From Uloborus plumipes (lineage: Eukaryota > Arthropoda > Arachnida > Araneae > Uloboridae): a stretch of 64,000 bases of DNA. The translations under genes and the position numbers were made by a program. The stretch is from positions 1 to 64,000 of the forward strand of contig JAXGGA010004465.1 in NCBI GenBank assembly GCA_038373865.1, given 5' to 3'. Position 1 is the stretch's first letter. Each line of letters opens with the position of its first letter. Shown piece after piece: positions 61,100 to 64,000 of the stretch. The notes beneath the pieces are model-generated. The model was not told the origin of the DNA, ran no database searches, and worked only from the letters and a program-made list of their open reading frames with translations.

Positions 61100-61529
61100 C
61101 ATAGGCAGCTGGTGCACCAAAAAAGTGGGGGGTCAGGAGAAATGCGAGGGAGGGGGGGCAAAAGAATTGGGAGGGGGAGTTAGGAGGCAGCACCTCTAAA
61201 GTTTTTTTAATTATTATTTTTGTTAAACTTGGCTAGATTATTGGATTTTAACATTACTGGTAAAAGGACCTCTAAAAAATGAGAAAAATGTCCTGTAAAA
61301 GGAAACAGGATGGTTGATTTTCATTCATTTTAATGAAATACCATGAGAAGAAAGTCCGATATTTGGAATTTTCAGCTTTTATTTTGGTGAAATTAATTTA
61401 TCAACTGGGCAAAAAATCTTTTTTCACTCGATCATTACTTTTAAACCGTGAAAAATGAGGGGGCATGGCCCCTTTACTTTTAGAAGTGAGGGGGCATTAG
61501 TCTTCTTGCCCCTGTACGAGCCGCCTATG
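61100..61529. mobile_element. Short DNA transposon with 8-bp duplication (hAT-like)
   Basis: The left end is CATAGGCAGCTGGTGCACC and the right end inverted is CATAGGCGGCTCGTACAGG. It is flanked by identical TTTAGAAA at 61092-61099 and 61530-61537. The 8-bp duplication favours hAT; the termini differ from the CAGNGGCGGACTG family at 4019 and 12342, so it is a separate family. The interior has GGGGGCATGGCCCC-like blocks and no coding capacity. Confidence 0.82.
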
Positions 61530-62213
61530 TTTAGAAATACATACAAAACAAGTAGGAGTAGTCGGAGTATCATTTATTTATGACAAAAACTTTTTTTAAG
61601 AATGTAATTCAAGATTTGAAAAATAAAAATCTTTAGAGCATTAGTCTTCGACGAGGAACTCTTACTGAAGTCTGCCAAAATAAGTGAATATTGAATAAGG
61701 GACTTTTCTTTTACAAATTTTTGCGGATTGTTTCAAAAAAGGCCTTAGATACCATTGTGTTTCTATCGATATGTAGTGTCTAATGGACAATTTGTTATAT
61801 GATATAGGCATATAATGTTTTTCTTTCTTTTTTTTCAAACAGTCGGTGTATGATACTTCACGTTAGACAACTACAGTCATGCTAATAATCCGTGCATACC
61901 AGTTCTATCACACTAGACTGTTATTTACGATTTTATTGATAGTTGCGATTCCAGGGAGAAATCGGCAAGTTCTCGTTCCATAATTCGGATTCAATATAAG
62001 CCAAAAACTTCGATTCTGGTTCCATAATGAATGAAATACACTCTTCGGAAATGCTTATTCTTTACATCTTGTCCCTCTTTTGGATGGAAACAACATTTTA
62101 TTGGTCCTTCTGTAGAAATACACGGCTTGTATTTGAAGGACTTTGGTTCGAAGTTATGTTTTTTTGCTATCTTGTGCTTCTGAACAATTAAATTTTGTTT
62201 AATAGTTTTCGGC

Positions 62214-62277
62214 TTCAGCGGTTCTTAAGAACTGCTGAAACTACAACTGCTCCTGCCTAACCGGCAGGAGCAGCTGT
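62214..62277. other. Two adjacent palindromes
   Basis: 62214-62239 is a 26-bp palindrome with a single mismatched pair, centred on GTTCTTAAGAAC. Three bases later, 62243-62277 folds into a 15-bp GC-rich stem (ACTGCTCCTGCC with its inverse) with a 5-nt loop and one mismatch. Confidence 0.75.
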
Positions 62278-63001
62278 ATCGGCCTAAAGTAATAACCGAT
62301 AACTTTTCTCTGGCAAGATGAAATTTCAAATAATAATTGATTGGCACTGCGAAACTCGTCTAATTTTTATCAGGTATTTTAGAGTGATATTTTAAAAGAT
62401 TTCTGCATTTAAAACATTTTTTTACGGAACTTCCACTCGTTTATGTAGAACAATAGGAATATAATCTTTTGGGCAGATTTTTTTATTTTATTTTCACAGC
62501 CATGTCTTCTATTTTCCTGTGCACATTAGTCCTTTCTTAGTCTCGCTGTCACTTTTCAGTATACGATGGCTCCCCATATATTATTTGATAACATCTTCGT
62601 AATTTGGAAAAATATTTCTATTAATAATAATTACATGAATCATTAAAAAACGGGAATTTCTATCCTGAGCGAATTCAATCCCTGATTTAAATATTGAAAA
62701 AAAAAATGTTGGGCAATAGAGACGTAGACTAATTGACGCTACACTGAAATAGTGTAGAGTGAAGACGTGTTTTGCGCAATTTCCAGTGTACTATCATCGC
62801 ACATTCCAACAAGTTTCACAGCTGAAGTGGTAGGTATGTACATGTGAGGGAGAATTCACAATTTTCGAAATGAAACTCGAATTTTACTGAATGAAAAAAA
62901 TGAGCGTAACATCATTATCATTTTTTAATTTGCTATTTTCCAATGCTGTTTCCAAATTTTTCTGTATCGCCAGACAAAATTTGAGGAATAGGAAAAATTT
63001 T

Positions 63002-63022
63002 GGGAGGTCACAGTGACCTCCC
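63002..63022. promoter_or_regulatory. Perfect AGGTCA inverted repeat with 3-bp spacer
   Basis: GGGAGGTCACAGTGACCTCCC is a perfect 21-bp palindrome around a central A. It contains AGGTCA-CAG-TGACCT, the consensus layout for steroid-type nuclear-receptor dimers. Another TGACCT half-site lies at 63024-63029. There is no gene nearby in the window, so function is unproven. Confidence 0.35.
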
Positions 63023-63604
63023 ATGACCTCCCAATGGAGAGGTTATGAAAGAGAAACATTTTCTTTCTTCAGAAACAAAAGCACATTCCGTAAAACAGTT
63101 TAGGAAATTTTCCAAACAGACAAACTCAGAAAACAGCATCAATTGGTCAACAATAATATATTTGAATCCGTGGAGTTAATTAAGGATGTTTCTTGCACTC
63201 ATTTAAAGGTTTCATATGTGTTCCACATGATCAAATGGTGTCACTGAGCAAAATAAAAGTAGTTTTGCAGGTATTTTGATACCAAACTATCGCTATTTGA
63301 AGTAGGACAACAGAGTTAATGGCACGAATGTTATCATGCAGTTGGATATTTTATTTTAAAATTAGTCTTCAGATTCTTGAACACAGAGGTAAGTTCTTCT
63401 TAGCTTTATTCTTCTTCTCCTCAGTCCTCCTAAACTTTTATAGATTTCTCGAATGAAAAAAACAGATCAAACTCATATCTTGATCGATATCATCTTCATC
63501 AGCATTTTTGTGTTTGATTTAATATTGGGGCAAGACTTTGAAAAAAAAATCCGACTTTTTACACCCACAATTGAAGGGTTAGGGAGATGAAGGGGTATGT
63601 GCAT

Positions 63605-64000
63605 TAGGGTGGAGCGAAAAACAAAAATGTTGGAATTTTATTCTGTAATACCTGGCAAAAGCTGTGCATGCGTAAGTACAAAACACATGTAAAATATTAT
63701 CAAGTTTGAACAACTCCTTTAGGGTCCTACCAGGGCTTGAATTTCTCTAAAAATACGAAAAAATGTCAATTTTCAAATATTTTTTAGAAAATATAAATAA
63801 TCACCATTTTTGTTCCATAACCATTAAAATGCTTCCGTTCAACACTCTTTTCATGCATCTTCAAAATTATTTACATTCTATTCAGTATTAAGTTCGTACA
63901 TAAACCGTAAAGTTCCATGAAATTAACCAAAAATTGACTTTTTTTACCATTTTTTGCACATAGCAAAAATTCTTCTTTTATAAACCAGATTCTATTTTTT
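63605..64000. repeat. Probable transposon end running off the window
   Basis: TTAGGGTGGAGCGAAAAAC at about 63604 looks like a terminal sequence, and the following block differs in texture from the flank. The other end is outside the window, so family and length are unknown. Confidence 0.3.

Larger units (their letters stand above)
61538..63600. other. AT-rich DNA with palindromes, no gene seen
   Basis: Holds the paired palindromes at 62214-62277 and the symmetric AGGTCA element at 63002-63022, listed separately. Otherwise no coding or repeat signal. Confidence 0.45.

Overview
The window is AT-rich, intron- and transposon-dense eukaryotic DNA. GT-AG introns, long runs of non-coding DNA, and abundant hAT, Tc1/mariner, piggyBac-like and Helitron/Helentron remnants suggest an arthropod. 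An arachnid such as a spider is my best guess, but that is an inference from texture, not from a marker gene. There is no sign of operons, tRNA or rRNA genes, CRISPR arrays or complete retroelements.

One convincing host gene is present, on the minus strand. Eight coding exons between 51053 and 23701 join with consistent reading phase and canonical GT/AG borders to give a 364-residue protein that ends at a TGA. I do not recognise its family. It has no signal peptide or membrane segment. It has a charged, probably helical central part, a proline/serine-rich middle, and an arginine-rich then acidic C-terminal end. Its seven introns (0.7 to 8.1 kb) hold several mobile elements.

Layout. 1-1198: decayed Helitron (helicase relic plus 3' terminus). 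1199-4010: featureless AT-rich DNA. 4019-7288: hAT-type element with an exact 8-bp target duplication, containing a degenerate tandem array and nested fragments. 7297-12333: mostly featureless. 12342-13844: second hAT-type element with an exact 8-bp duplication. 14139-15566: broken Tc1 element. 15569-22155: AT-rich with local duplications. 22156-22567: dimeric palindromic MITE. 23701-51053: the host gene. Its introns carry a foldback element (25507), a MITE (33853), a transposon with eight copies of a 9-bp motif (38282-39594), a Helentron-like element carrying a 144-bp minisatellite (42313-43675) and a second motif-cluster repeat (47206-47750). 51054-51310: probable 5' leader. 53832-54223: inverted second copy of the dimeric MITE. 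55321-55855: tandem duplication. 56329-56579: piggyBac-like MITE. 56731-56892: long TA microsatellite. 61100-61529: short element with an 8-bp duplication. 62214-62277: two adjacent palindromes. 63605 to the end: edge of another repeat.

The genes do not form a pathway. The window is one large single-copy gene in a transposon-rich neighbourhood. All assignments come from reading the sequence by eye; no database search was done.
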